Source: Gorillibacterium timonense
GTDB lineage: Bacteria > Bacillota > Bacilli > Paenibacillales > NBRC-103111
Reading direction: 5' to 3'
Assembly (NCBI RefSeq): GCF_001457415.1
Contig: NZ_LN881724.1
Span: 2,356,001-2,420,000 of the forward strand
Length of the DNA stretch: 64,000 nt
The notes below the pieces were generated by a model that was not told the origin of the DNA, did not search any database, and saw only the letters and a program-made list of their open reading frames with translations. Shown here piece after piece: positions 42,085-52,800 of the stretch. Within the stretch, counting starts at the first letter, position 1. Each line of letters begins with the position of its first letter. Both the position numbers and the translations under genes were made by a program.

Positions 42085-44531
42085 GGCAGTTGCAGCGATA
42101 AGGCCGGGAATACCTCCCGCACCGTCTCGCCTTTGGTCAGCGGCAGGAGCTGCCGTCCCGTCGATCTCCGTTCCTCAATCGGCGCTTTCTCGGTATGGAA
42201 GTCATACCGAGCTCCCCCGGCGGTAACCGTCGTTACGTCGAAGGGCTCTCGGACGACATAAGCTCCGGACAATACAGTCCCGTTCGGCTTAACGCGCTTG
42301 CCTTCTTTAAATTCGAAGGTGGCGATGCCCTTTCCTCCCCGCCCTTGCGCAGGATAATCGCAGAGCAGCGATCGCTTCACATAGCCATGATCCGACACAA
42401 CCAAGAGCTCTCCTTCATCGCTGGATACCCGTTCCGCCGCGACCAGCTCGTCGCCGTCCTTGAGGGTTATTCCTTTGACTCCGCCTGCAGCCCGTCCCAT
42501 CTGGCTCACTTCGTCTTCCTTGAAGCGGATGCTGAACCCCAGTTTGGTGATCAGAAGCAGATCGGCTCCGCCCGGCGTCTCCAGAACCCGGATCACCTCG
42601 TCGCCATCCCCCACTTTGCAGGCGACGATCGCGCCGGACCGGTTTGTATGGTACTCCTTCAGCTCGGTCCGCTTCACCTGTCCCTTGCGGGTTACAAACA
42701 GAAGGGACCGTTCCGGCTGTTCGAAATCCTTCACCGGTAGGGCGGTGACAATTCGGTCTTCCTTCGCGAGCGGAATGACGTTGACGATGGCCGTCCCGTT
42801 CTCCTTCCACTTGTACTCGGGAATCTGATGAACCGGCAGCAGGAAGTACTGCCCCCGCTGGGTAAAGACCAACAGATTCTCGATGGTGTTGATCTCGTAC
42901 AGGAACCGGAGGTAATCCCCTTCCTTGGTGCCCGATGCCGCCAGCTCACCACCTGAGCGGGTGAACGAGAGGCGGCTCGTCCGCTTGATGTAGCCTTGAT
43001 GGCTGATGGCTACCAGCACCTCTTCCGCCGGTACCAGCACCTCCAGATTGACCTTCAGCTCCTCGATTTCACCTTGAATCTCTGAACGGCGTTCCACACC
43101 GTACTTGTCGCGGATTTCGGACATCTCGTCCTTGATCACTTTAAGAAGACGAGCATTGCTCGACAGAATCCCTTCGAGATAATCGATCGTTCGCCGGGTT
43201 TCCTTCAGTTCCTTTTCCAGCGTCGTGATTTCGAGATTCGTCAGCCGGTATAACTGCAGCGTCAGGATCGCATCCGCTTGCCGCTCCGTGAATCCGAAGC
43301 GATCGCACAGATTCTTCTGCGCGTCTTGACGGTTCTTCGACGCCTTGATCTCGGCGATGACCTCGTCGAGAATGTTGAGCGCTTTGACGAGCCCTTCGAG
43401 CACATGGGCGCGATCGCGTGCCTTCTCCAGCTCGAACTCAGTCCGGCGCGTGACAACCTCTTTCTGATGCTCGATATAGGCGGTCAGCATGGGGCGCAGC
43501 CCAAGCTGCTGCGGAGCGCGGTCCACAATGGAGACCATGTTGTAGCTGTAAGCGACCTGCAGATCGGTCTTCTTCAGCAAATAAGCGAGAATGCCGGCCG
43601 CATCTGCGTCCTTCTTCAGCTCGACGACGATGCGCAGGCCATCGCGCCCGCTTTCATCGCGCACTTCGGCGATGCCCTCCACCTTTTTCTCCAAGCGGAT
43701 GTTCTCCATGGCGGTGACCATCCGGCTCTTGACCACGCCGTAAGGAATCTCTGTAACGACGATCTGCTGCTTGCCGCCGCGCAGGTCTTCGATCGCCGTC
43801 CGCGAACGGATGTAGATCCGCCCTTTGCCGGTTTGGAATGCCTCGCGGATGCCGTCGCCTCCCATGATGATGCCGCCGGTGGGAAAGTCCGGTCCGATGA
43901 CCGTCTTCATGATCTCATCGAGCGTCAAATCTGGGTTATCCATCAGCTGGATGCAGGCATCGACGATCTCCATCAGGTTATGCGGCGGAATTTCCGTCGC
44001 GAAGCCGGAGGAGATCCCGCTAACGCCGTTTACTAGCAGATTCGGATAACGGGAAGGAAGCACGACCGGCTCCTTCACCGTATTGTCGAAGTTATCCTTG
44101 AAGAGGACTGTCCGCTTCTCGATATCCCGGAGCAGCTCCATGGCGATCGGCGACAGCCGGGCTTCCGTATACCGCATCGCCGCCGCAGGGTCATCGTCCA
44201 TCGATCCCCAGTTGCCATGGCCGTCGACGAGCACATGCCCCATTTTCCAGGGCTGCGCCATCCGCACCATGCCCTCGTAGATGGAGGAATCGCCGTGCGG
44301 GTGATAGTTCGCCATCACGTCGCCGACGGTCTTCGCCGATTTGCGGTACGGCTTGTCCGGTGTATTGCCCGCCTCGTACATGGAATAGAGAATGCGCCGC
44401 TGAACCGGCTTGAGGCCGTCGCGGACATCGGGAATGGCCCGGTCTTGAATAATGTATTTGGAATACCGGCCGAAGCGGTCGCTGACCACTTCCTCCAGAA
44501 AAGCCGGCAAAAATTGCTCAGAAATCCCCAT
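42075..44531 (-). CDS. parC: DNA topoisomerase IV subunit A
   Basis: 818 aa. The breakage-reunion domain carries catalytic Tyr121 (AMRYTEARL). The quinolone region GDSSIYEGMVRM has Ser82/Ser83 and Glu86, so it looks wild type. The C-terminal beta-pinwheel (about 490-790) lacks the GyrA box (QRRGGKG), supporting ParC over GyrA. With ParE it decatenates replicated chromosomes. The gene lies 14 bp behind parE. ATG 44531 is preceded by AAGGAGA. Confidence 0.93.
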   Translation of the reverse strand: MGISEQFLPAFLEEVVSDRFGRYSKYIIQDRAIPDVRDGLKPVQRRILYSMYEAGNTPDKPYRKSAKTVGDVMANYHPHGDSSIYEGMVRMAQPWKMGHVLVDGHGNWGSMDDDPAAAMRYTEARLSPIAMELLRDIEKRTVLFKDNFDNTVKEPVVLPSRYPNLLVNGVSGISSGFATEIPPHNLMEIVDACIQLMDNPDLTLDEIMKTVIGPDFPTGGIIMGGDGIREAFQTGKGRIYIRSRTAIEDLRGGKQQIVVTEIPYGVVKSRMVTAMENIRLEKKVEGIAEVRDESGRDGLRIVVELKKDADAAGILAYLLKKTDLQVAYSYNMVSIVDRAPQQLGLRPMLTAYIEHQKEVVTRRTEFELEKARDRAHVLEGLVKALNILDEVIAEIKASKNRQDAQKNLCDRFGFTERQADAILTLQLYRLTNLEITTLEKELKETRRTIDYLEGILSSNARLLKVIKDEMSEIRDKYGVERRSEIQGEIEELKVNLEVLVPAEEVLVAISHQGYIKRTSRLSFTRSGGELAASGTKEGDYLRFLYEINTIENLLVFTQRGQYFLLPVHQIPEYKWKENGTAIVNVIPLAKEDRIVTALPVKDFEQPERSLLFVTRKGQVKRTELKEYHTNRSGAIVACKVGDGDEVIRVLETPGGADLLLITKLGFSIRFKEDEVSQMGRAAGGVKGITLKDGDELVAAERVSSDEGELLVVSDHGYVKRSLLCDYPAQGRGGKGIATFEFKEGKRVKPNGTVLSGAYVVREPFDVTTVTAGGARYDFHTEKAPIEERRSTGRQLLPLTKGETVREVFPALSLQLPQS

Positions 44532-44545
44532 CAGACACGTTCTCC

Positions 44546-46522
44546 TTATTCTTCATACTCCGTAAAATCGACATTCTCGATGATCCAGCGCTTGCGAGGG
44601 TCGACCTTGTCGCCCATCAGCGTCGTGACGCGCCGCTCCGCCTTGGCCGCATCTTCGATCTGCACCTGGAACAGCTTGCGTTCCTGCGGATCCATCGTCG
44701 TCGCCCACAGCTGCTCCGGATTCATCTCGCCGAGCCCTTTGTAGCGCTGCAGCTCGACATTCCGGCCGAGCTCCTTGATGACCGACTGAAGCTCTTCATC
44801 CGAGTAGACATAGCGCGCAGCAGCCGTCCGGGAGCCCTTCTTGGTAACCTTGTACAGGGGTGGTTGGGCGATGAAGACTTTACCGGCGTCGATGAGAGGC
44901 TTCATGTACCGGTAAAAGAAGGTGAGCAGCAACACCTGAATATGCGCGCCGTCCGTATCGGCATCCGTCATGATGATGATCTTGCCGTAATTGCTCTCCG
45001 CTTGCTCAAATTCAGAACCGATGCCCGCTCCGATTGCCGAGATGATCGCTCGGTACTCGTCGTTCTTGAGGATGTCCCCGAGCTTCGCTTTCTCGGGATT
45101 CATCGGCTTGCCCTTCAGCGGCAGGATCGCCTGGTGCTTGGAATCGCGCCCTTGCTTGGCCGAACCGCCGGCGGAATCGCCTTCCACGATGAACAGCTCG
45201 TTCATCGCGTAATCCTTGGACTGCGCCGGGCTCAGCTTGCCGTTCAGGTTGGAGCTTTCGCTCTTGCCCTTCCTGCCGCTGCGCACCTCGTCGCGAGCCT
45301 TCCGCGCCGCTTCGCGGGCTTTGGCGGATTGAACCGCCTTCTTCAGCAGGCTTTGGCCGACGGACGGATTCTCTTCAAGGAATACCGTCATCTTCTCGGA
45401 GACGACCGCATCCACCGCACTTCGCGCCGAAGCGCTGCCGAGCTGGTCCTTGGTCTGCCCGACGAACTCAACCTCCGACATCTTGATGTTGATGACGGCC
45501 ATCAGCCCTTCGCGCAGATCCGAGCCCTCCAGATTCTTCTCCTTCTCCTTCAAAATGCCCGCTTTACGGGCATAATCATTCATCACCCGCGTAAAAGCGG
45601 TTTTAAAGCCGGTTTCATGCGTTCCGCCGCCACGGGTCGGGATGGAGTTGACGAAGGAGGCAATCGTTTCGGTATAACCGTCGTTGTACTGCAAAGCGAT
45701 CTCGACTTCGATCTCTTCCTTCTCGGCGACGAAATGAATGACGTCGCTCAGGACCGTCTTCTCTTCGTTGAGAAACTGGACGAATTGGCTGGCGCCTCCT
45801 TCGTACAGGTAAATGTCTTCTTTGCCGCTGCGTTCATCCTTGATCGCCATCTTCAGGCCGGAGTTGAGGAACGCGATCTCTTGCAGGCGTTCCGACAGCG
45901 TATCGTAGTTCACGGCGATCCCGCCGTGGAATACGCGCTTGTCCGGCTTGAATGTGACCTTCGTGCCCGTCTTGCGGGTATTCCCCGTAACTTCCAGGCC
46001 GGTCACCGGCTCTCCGACATGCTCGGTCCCGTCCGGATCAGCCCAGTAGGAAAACTTCATCCGATGAATTTTGCCCTCCTGGTAGATCTCGACCTCAAGC
46101 CACTCGGATAAGGCGTTCGTCACCGAAGCGCCAACGCCGTGCAGGCCGCCGGACTTCTTGTATCCCCCGCCGCCGAATTTGCCGCCTGCATGCAGCTTGG
46201 TGAACACCACCTGCGGGGTGGGAATGCCGGTTTTGTGCATGCCGGTAGGAATGCCGTGCCCGTTATCGAGGACAGTGATCGACTGATCGGCGTGCAGCGT
46301 GACCAGAATCTCCGAACAGCGTCCGGCGAGGTGCTCGTCCACGGCATTATCGACGATTTCCCACACGAGGTGATGAAGCCCCGAGGAGCTCGTGCTGCCG
46401 ATGTACATCCCAGGGCGCTTACGCACCGCGACAAGGCCTTCCAGCACCTGTATATCATCCGCTCCGTAGCTGCTATCAAGCGGCGCTTGTTCGCTTCTAA
46501 ACCTATCCAACTGCTCGTTCAA
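44546..46522 (-). CDS. parE: DNA topoisomerase IV subunit B
   Basis: 658 aa. GHKL ATPase (EIVDNAVDEHLAG, DNGHGIPTG, GGLHGVGASVTNALS), transducer domain, and Toprim domain with EGDSAGGSAKQGRD and DADTDGAHI. Length and lack of insertions fit ParE. Start TTG 46522 (NEQLDRF) with GGAGG eight bases upstream; the longer frame overlaps that site. First gene of parEC. A LexA-type box lies about 55 bp upstream. Confidence 0.93.
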   Translation of the reverse strand: MNEQLDRFRSEQAPLDSSYGADDIQVLEGLVAVRKRPGMYIGSTSSSGLHHLVWEIVDNAVDEHLAGRCSEILVTLHADQSITVLDNGHGIPTGMHKTGIPTPQVVFTKLHAGGKFGGGGYKKSGGLHGVGASVTNALSEWLEVEIYQEGKIHRMKFSYWADPDGTEHVGEPVTGLEVTGNTRKTGTKVTFKPDKRVFHGGIAVNYDTLSERLQEIAFLNSGLKMAIKDERSGKEDIYLYEGGASQFVQFLNEEKTVLSDVIHFVAEKEEIEVEIALQYNDGYTETIASFVNSIPTRGGGTHETGFKTAFTRVMNDYARKAGILKEKEKNLEGSDLREGLMAVINIKMSEVEFVGQTKDQLGSASARSAVDAVVSEKMTVFLEENPSVGQSLLKKAVQSAKAREAARKARDEVRSGRKGKSESSNLNGKLSPAQSKDYAMNELFIVEGDSAGGSAKQGRDSKHQAILPLKGKPMNPEKAKLGDILKNDEYRAIISAIGAGIGSEFEQAESNYGKIIIMTDADTDGAHIQVLLLTFFYRYMKPLIDAGKVFIAQPPLYKVTKKGSRTAAARYVYSDEELQSVIKELGRNVELQRYKGLGEMNPEQLWATTMDPQERKLFQVQIEDAAKAERRVTTLMGDKVDPRKRWIIENVDFTEYEE

Positions 46523-46576
46523 TGGAAATCCTCCGCTAATCAAAATCGTTATTCAAAACCGTTAATCAAATCAAAT

Positions 46577-46592
46577 AAGAACAAACGTTCTT
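46577..46592 (-). promoter_or_regulatory. LexA (SOS) box upstream of parE
   Basis: AAGAACAAACGTTCTT contains GAAC-N4-GTTC, the core of the Gram-positive LexA/DinR box. TTGTTC on the minus strand within it may be a -35. parEC belongs to the B. subtilis SOS regulon, which supports the reading. Confidence 0.7.
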
Positions 46593-46608
46593 GCGCATAT
46601 CTTCTATT

Positions 46609-47607
46609 TTACCCCAATACATCGCGCCTCGTAAAGACTCCAAAGGACACAACCAGGCTGGCTAGTGCCCAAATCGCCAGAACCGTCAAGGAAAAATCAA
46701 GACTCAATCCGGGAACAGGCGGTATCGATCCGGCGAGAAACGAGATCGTATCGAGATTGATCATAAACAAATATTTGGCGCTCTCCCAGGAAGACACCAT
46801 GTTCGTGAGAATCATCCCGGCGATGAGAACTGCGAGCATGATCCCCATCCCCGCCGCCGTGCTCCGCACAAGCACCGAGATCATCAGAGAGAGACAGGCA
46901 ACCACCAGACAGGAAAACCAAGCGAGCCCCAGCTCCATCAGCAAAAAGCGCCATTGTTCCACAATCTGCACATGAGAAGTATCGAGCTGATCGCCGCTCA
47001 CCTGAAAGCCCGTCAAGACGGGCGCTTGCCAGCCTCCATAGCCGAAGGCAAGCCCGGAGATCAAATACGTTAAGATCGCAGTGGTAACGACGATCAGCGA
47101 GACGAACAGCACGAGCGTCAAGAGCTTGCTCATCAGGATCTTCCATCGCCTCACCGGACGGGTGAGCAGCAGCTTGATGGTACCGGTCGATTGCTCCGAC
47201 GATACGATATCCGATGCAATAACCGCCACAAGTAAAGGTAGGAACAAGCCGATGGAGTTGCGGATGAAGGTGCTTGTAAACGTGACAGAATTCGGGGATT
47301 CGGGATCCACATTCCGCTCCAGCGAATACTGCAGCCGCTGAATCTCGACCTTCCGGTACACCTTCCAATCCTCGGGAATGTTGCTGTTCATGGTGTTGCT
47401 CATATCGGAGATCCGCTTTTCGGCGCGTATGCGCCAATCCGCATCGCCCAGCTGCTTGCGGCTGTTCTCGGTTACTTTCACCTGCGCATAAACAAAAATC
47501 GGAATGAGCGCCGCCACGATGAGCACGATCACTTGAAACCGGCGCTTCCGGAGCATTTTGATCGTCTCGTTCTTTACGAGAGGATATAGACTAACCAATC
47601 GTTTCAC
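46609..47607 (-). CDS. ABC-2 type transporter permease
   Basis: A 332-aa membrane protein with six hydrophobic segments and a large extracytoplasmic loop after TM1 (about 45-115). It carries the ABC-2 feature TIKLLLTRPVRRWKILMSKLL before TM3. Its start overlaps the 3' end of the ATPase gene by 17 bp, so they form one exporter. Substrate unknown; relatives include antibiotic- and peptide-resistance exporters and gliding or spore-related ABC-2 systems. Confidence 0.87.
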   Translation of the reverse strand: MKRLVSLYPLVKNETIKMLRKRRFQVIVLIVAALIPIFVYAQVKVTENSRKQLGDADWRIRAEKRISDMSNTMNSNIPEDWKVYRKVEIQRLQYSLERNVDPESPNSVTFTSTFIRNSIGLFLPLLVAVIASDIVSSEQSTGTIKLLLTRPVRRWKILMSKLLTLVLFVSLIVVTTAILTYLISGLAFGYGGWQAPVLTGFQVSGDQLDTSHVQIVEQWRFLLMELGLAWFSCLVVACLSLMISVLVRSTAAGMGIMLAVLIAGMILTNMVSSWESAKYLFMINLDTISFLAGSIPPVPGLSLDFSLTVLAIWALASLVVSFGVFTRRDVLG

Positions 47608-48541
47608 CCTCCGTCAGCTGCAAGAACAGCTCTTCCAAAGTCGGGGTCTTCACCGTGATGGAGAACACGTCCACTCCCGCCGCCACCAGCCTGCGGGTCA
47701 TCTCCGGGATTTGGTCGAATGGCATTCGCACCGCGATCTCTCTAGCGCTGCCATCTTCTCCCGAAGCTTGTCCTACTGAGTGCCCACTCGAATCCTCCAG
47801 ATAAGCCGAAAAGAACGGGAGCGCCCGTTCCAGCGGCTCGGCCTGCCAGACGACGCGATTGCCGTTTTCGTGCAGGAGCTCGTCGACATCCCCCACTGCG
47901 ATCACTTCTCCATGAGAGATAATCGCCACCCGGTCGCACATCAGTTGAATTTCGCTCAGGAGATGGCTGGAGACGAACACGCTGAGCCCGGTGGAGGCTA
48001 GCTCCCGAATGAATTCCCGCATCTCCTTGATTCCTTGCGGATCAAGACCATTCGTGGGCTCATCCAGAATGAGCAGCTTTGGCCTTCCAAGCAGAGCCTG
48101 CGCGATTCCAAGCCGCTGGCGCATACCGAGCGAGTAGGTTTTCACTTTATCGCGAATACGTGCGTCGAGTCCGACGATCTTCACCACTTCGCGGATGCGG
48201 TCCTCCCCTACGTCCGAGAACATCCGGGCGAAGTGCTCCAGGTTTTCGAGGCCGCTCATGTACCCGTACATTTCCGGATTCTCCACGATGCAGCCGATAT
48301 GGCTCAGCGCCTTCTCCGGCTCTCTCTGAACGGACAGCCCACAGACGGTTATCGTTCCCTCCGTCGGTCGGATTAAATTCACCAGCATGCGGATGGTCGT
48401 CGTTTTCCCGGCTCCGTTCGGCCCGAGGAAACCAAAGACCTCTCCCTCCTGCACATCAAAGGTAATCCCCTTAATGATTTCTTTGCCGCGTATCGATTTC
48501 TTCAATCCTTGAACCGCCAGAACGGTCGGCTTGTCTCCCAT
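47591..48541 (-). CDS. ABC transporter ATP-binding protein
   Basis: A 316-aa ATPase: Walker A GPNGAGKTTT (about 41-50), Q-loop region CIVENPEMY, signature SLGMRQRLGIA, Walker B LLILDEPTNGLD, and switch His in VSSHLL. A C-terminal extension of about 90 residues is typical of BcrA/DrrA-type exporters. Start ATG 48541 with AAGGAGG eight bases upstream; the longer frame has no support. Partner of the overlapping ABC-2 permease. Confidence 0.9.
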   Translation of the reverse strand: MGDKPTVLAVQGLKKSIRGKEIIKGITFDVQEGEVFGFLGPNGAGKTTTIRMLVNLIRPTEGTITVCGLSVQREPEKALSHIGCIVENPEMYGYMSGLENLEHFARMFSDVGEDRIREVVKIVGLDARIRDKVKTYSLGMRQRLGIAQALLGRPKLLILDEPTNGLDPQGIKEMREFIRELASTGLSVFVSSHLLSEIQLMCDRVAIISHGEVIAVGDVDELLHENGNRVVWQAEPLERALPFFSAYLEDSSGHSVGQASGEDGSAREIAVRMPFDQIPEMTRRLVAAGVDVFSITVKTPTLEELFLQLTEGETIG

Positions 48542-48585
48542 CGCATCCGCCTCCTTCAAGCGCGTGCTTGCATACCCGGTCTCGT

Positions 48586-48674
48586 ACGCTGTCAACTCAA
48601 AAGCCTTGATTATCGTACTACTTTTCTTACCGATTGACGCCACATCATATCCATACGAGTCAAGTTGACAGCGT
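48586..48674. repeat. Inverted repeat flanking the ABC operon promoter region
   Basis: Perfect 12-bp arms ACGCTGTCAACT (48586-48597) and AGTTGACAGCGT (48663-48674), 65 bases apart. CTCGTA (48581-48586) beside the left arm is matched by TACGAG just inside the right arm. No terminator-like U tract. Confidence 0.6.
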
Positions 48675-48700
48675 GCTAGCTCTAACAGACAATCCGGTCA

Positions 48701-49546
48701 TCAATACAGCGTCTGAAGCACCCGCTCGGCGATCCGCTCGTAGCCTTCCGCATTCGGATGGAAGTGATCGGTATACAAGTATTTTTGCGGGGTCTGATCA
48801 AAGAGATCGAATGTCGGAACGACCGTCACATTGCCGAGCCGGTTGGCCGTCTCGAACGCTTTCGCATACCACTGCTGCACGAGCAGAGCGCCGATCCGCT
48901 CTTTGTCGTAATCAAGGAATGGATGATAAAACATGACGTAGACGATCTTGGCGTTCGGATTCAACTCCGACAACCGGGTCAGACCAGCTTCCAGACGCTT
49001 TAAAGCATCGGGTAGATTCTTCTGAACGGAATCGTAATCCACGGTCAGCTTGCCTGCATTTGCAGCAGCCTCCGGATCAGTGATCCCCATCTGAAAAAGA
49101 TCATTCCCGCCGATCGTCAAGAGAATAACATTTGCTTTTTTTGCCGCATCTGGGATGGCATCGCTCTTCCCTTGCAGCTGCTCAAGCAGATCGGCTGTCT
49201 TCGCCCCGGACACAGCCAGATTCCAGACATAGACGTCCTTGCCCAGCTCCGTTTTGAGACCATCCTTCACCCGGTCCACGTATCCACCCTTCCCGGACGT
49301 GTCACCGAGTCCTCGGGTCAGCGAATCGCCTACCGCCAGGATGTTGATATGGCTCGCAGCGTCGAGATCGCCGCTGGCGGCACTCGACACTGGCGTTTCC
49401 GATGGAACAGGAGCCGTTGAAGGTGAGCTTGCTTGACCCGGAAACACGACGGTCCGTACGGCGTAGCCGAAACCGGCAATCAAGAGAAGAGTGGCCGCCA
49501 GCGCCGCCGTTCCTGCGATTCTCCATAAGGCTTTTGTCGACAACAA
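48701..49546 (-). CDS. SGNH/GDSL-family esterase, membrane-anchored
   Basis: A 281-aa protein with an N-terminal hydrophobic segment (about 8-30) and a Ser/Pro/Thr linker, then the SGNH domain: block I GDSLTRG (Ser), a Gly in block II (NLAVSGAKT), block III GGND, block V DHFHPN (Asp-x-x-His pair). It resembles extracytoplasmic lysophospholipase or acylhydrolase lipases of bacilli. Start TTG 49546 with GGAGGG seven bases upstream; the longer frame has no ribosome binding site. Confidence 0.87.
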   Translation of the reverse strand: MLSTKALWRIAGTAALAATLLLIAGFGYAVRTVVFPGQASSPSTAPVPSETPVSSAASGDLDAASHINILAVGDSLTRGLGDTSGKGGYVDRVKDGLKTELGKDVYVWNLAVSGAKTADLLEQLQGKSDAIPDAAKKANVILLTIGGNDLFQMGITDPEAAANAGKLTVDYDSVQKNLPDALKRLEAGLTRLSELNPNAKIVYVMFYHPFLDYDKERIGALLVQQWYAKAFETANRLGNVTVVPTFDLFDQTPQKYLYTDHFHPNAEGYERIAERVLQTLY

Positions 49547-49727
49547 TGCTTGTCCCTCCCGTTTCGGCCGTAAAATCGCTCTTCTTAGAGTAAAACTTTG
49601 GTTGCCGTTTTGCAACCGCTCACGTTTCGCAGTGGCAGGCTTTAGGAAGTCATCCCCCTCGAAAAAAAGCGCAAGTGGAGGAGCGCTTTCAACCGCGGCT
49701 GTGAAGCGAATGGGATGCCAAAAACGG

Positions 49728-49756
49728 GAGCCCGAGTCAATTTCGGGCTCGGGCTC
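49728..49756 (-). terminator. Terminator downstream of the dynamin gene
   Basis: Stem GAGCCCGAG (49728-49736) with CTCGGGCTC (49748-49756); on the minus strand it is followed by CCCGTTTTTGG, and on the plus strand by TTTC. Confidence 0.7.
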
Positions 49757-49840
49757 TTTCTTGATCGAAGGAAATGATTTCCATTATTCGCAATCCTTGC
49801 TTCAGCGGCCCAGACGAGCCACGGTGGACGAACAGAGGGA

Positions 49841-52800
49841 TTACTCCTGAAGTGAACCTGTCCCTTCACCACAACCATATACCGACCTGACTTCTCCCTC
49901 CAGGCCCTCCTCCAGCTCGCGAAGCTTTTGCACAACTGCGCTCCACTCTGCCTTTTTCTCCTGTGCTGGCGGGCTTGAGGCTTGCTCCTCGCGATAGCGG
50001 ACGAAATTCTCTCGCAGCCAAATCGATGCCTCTTGAAGCTGATTGCGAAGCAGGGAAACGTAATGGCTTGTCATGGTTTCACGGCATTCACTCAGATAAG
50101 CTCCGATTTCGTCCCGAACCTGGACAGCTAGCTCCTTGCGAAGCTCATCGCTTCCTCCGCCTTCGAAAAAATGCTTGCTGTTCTTATAGAAGCCGATCAG
50201 CCAGCGCACCGGCCGGTCCGTGAAGGAGATGTCTTCTTTGACCGAAGGAGTTGGAAGGCGGGCTTCTTCGGCCTCCTCAAACGGAAAATCGGGAAAGCCC
50301 GCTTCCATACTCCGCTGAACCTCCCGAAGCGCATCGTCCCGTAGGAGAAGCGCCGCTTTCTCGATCCTTAAGGAAGCGGCTAGCGCTTCCTGAGACAAGC
50401 TTCTGGATACGAGCGCCGTCCATTCCTGCCAAGCCGCCCGCAGGATGAGGCGTTCGTTCGCTCCGTTCTCCCGGCGCAATGCCGCAGGATTGAAACAGGC
50501 TTGATACCATTCGCCGAACCGGTAATCGAACCGCTGGCGAATGTAGTAGAATTGCTCCTGAACTTCTCGGTTCAGCGCCTCGAGGAGTGCTTCGGCTTGC
50601 GGGAGATTGGCGATCAGACGAAGGATCGTTGTCGCGTCCAGCTCCCTTTGGGCGGCAACTGCTTCCCGTTCCTCCGCAGCCGCTTCCGCCATGCGCAATC
50701 GCTGCTCCAGGCTGCCTCGCGCCCGTGCGATATCGCGGGCAGCGGCGGATTGGGTTTGACCCGCCAGCTCTTCGAAGAGGAATGCCGTGAAGTCGCGCTC
50801 AAGATGCCCGAAGCCGGAGCGTTCAAGGGCTTCTTCATCCCCCTCCCGCTTCGCGGCGAGTGCTTCCCGACTGGAGATGGCGTACATGCGCGGCTTTCGG
50901 ATGCCAAGCTTGGCGAGGCTGCTCTCCGCATGGGCAAGGACCTCTGCCTGCTCCTGCTTGGAGCCAGCCAGATCGGCCGCATTGACGAGAAAAAACATAT
51001 TGTCGAGCGTCAGGGAGTCTTTCACCCGCCCCAGCTGAAGCAAAAACTCGCGGTCCGCCTGGGAAAAAGCATGGTTGTAATACGTAACGAACAAGATGAC
51101 GTCGGCATTCTTCATATAATGAAAGGCCAAGCCGGTGTGCCTTCCGTATACGGAATCGGCTCCCGGCGTATCCACCAGGATGGCTCCCCTGCGAGCGAGC
51201 GGATTGTCGTAATGGACCTCCAGACTCTCCACATAACAGGCGAGCCGTTCATCCGCCGCATAATCGGCGAAATCATCAAGCCGAGCGGTAAATTCACTGT
51301 CGAGCCGCTCTCCCATCCGGCTAAATCCTTGGCGCACCGAGCGAAGGAAGGAGGAATGAGTTTTGGCTGGATGCTTTTGAAAAATCACTTCGCCCTGGTC
51401 AATGGCTCTAAGGCAAGTGGCCCAATCACCGCCTTCAAGATCGAGGCGGGAGAGTGAAGCGTTCACCTCCTCCAGGAGGAAGGCGGATGCTTTCACGCGC
51501 ACCGTAACGGTGCCGTGCGGATGGGCTTCGTCCGGCGGCGAGATGCGGCAGATCGCCGCCGTAGTCGGGTTCGGCGAGACGGGCAGCAGCCGTTCGCCGA
51601 GAAGCGCGTTCGCGAGCGACGATTTCCCGGCGCTGAAGGCTCCGAACAGCGCCACCGTAAATCGGCTCGCCGCGAGCCGGGCCGCCTTGCCGCGCATAGC
51701 GGCGACAGCGCCGCCCATGCCGGGCACGCCCGCGAGGAGCCGCGCGCTCGAGCCAGTCGTGCGCGCGGCGCCGATAAGCCGCCCTCGCCGCATCAGCGGC
51801 TTGGCGGGCATAGGTCTGCGCGTACTCGGGCGAGTAGACCGCGCCTGCCTGGACCTGCTCCGCCAGCCACAGGCTGGTGAGGCCAGCCCCCACACCCTCC
51901 ACGTCGGCGGCAATCGAGCGGCTCTCCTCCGCGGAGAATCCAACCTCGGCCGCGGCTTCCTGAAGCAATGCCGTCAGATGCCCTTCCAGCTCGACTTGCG
52001 CATTCTCACGAAAAGCACGCTGCCACTCATCCAGTCGGACGCTTCGTTCCTTTTCCGTGCTTTCCGCTCTCCGAAACCACCCTTTTCGATAGCGGGAATC
52101 GCGGCTTTCGAGATACAGTCGGGCAAGCTCCCGGGTATCGGCGGGAATAAAATTTGTGTTTGCGATGAGAGAATCCGCTGTCTTTCTCCCCTCCTGCCGC
52201 TTCTTGTCCGTTCGTTCGGTCCAGGCTCGATCCTCGGACTCCAGAGCGGCGATCCGCTCCATCAGCGGCTCCCCCTCCTCTTCCCAATCCGCAAGAGCCA
52301 CAAGCAGCTCCCCATCCCGGACCGCTTCTCTCTCTTCAAGCTCCGTCACATGCCGATTGACCAGGGCCTCCACCGACTGCCGCATGCTCCACCGAATCCA
52401 AGAATCTTTATGCTCCGCAAGCTCATCGATCAAGCGGAAGAGGCGTTCTCCTTCATGTAAGGGATGTCCCTCTTCCTTTAGAGAGAGGAAAAGAAAGCCG
52501 TCCGACCGCACTCCCCAGTCAGCGAATGTGTCTTCCGCCTTTTGCCGAAACTGCTCAAACGATAGCTCATCCTCGCGGTGCTTATCCACCTGGTTCACGA
52601 TCAAGTAAAAGGGCTTCCCTTCTTCTACAAGCCGTTTCGTGAAACGGGCATTCATTTCGGACAGCACATGATTGTAATCCGTCACATAGAACACCAGATC
52701 GGCCAGATGCAGGGCCGCTTCCGTCGCTTCCCGGTGCGCATCATCCGTCGAATCGATACCCGGAGTATCGAGGAAGGCAACCGAACTCCCCCAACGGAGC

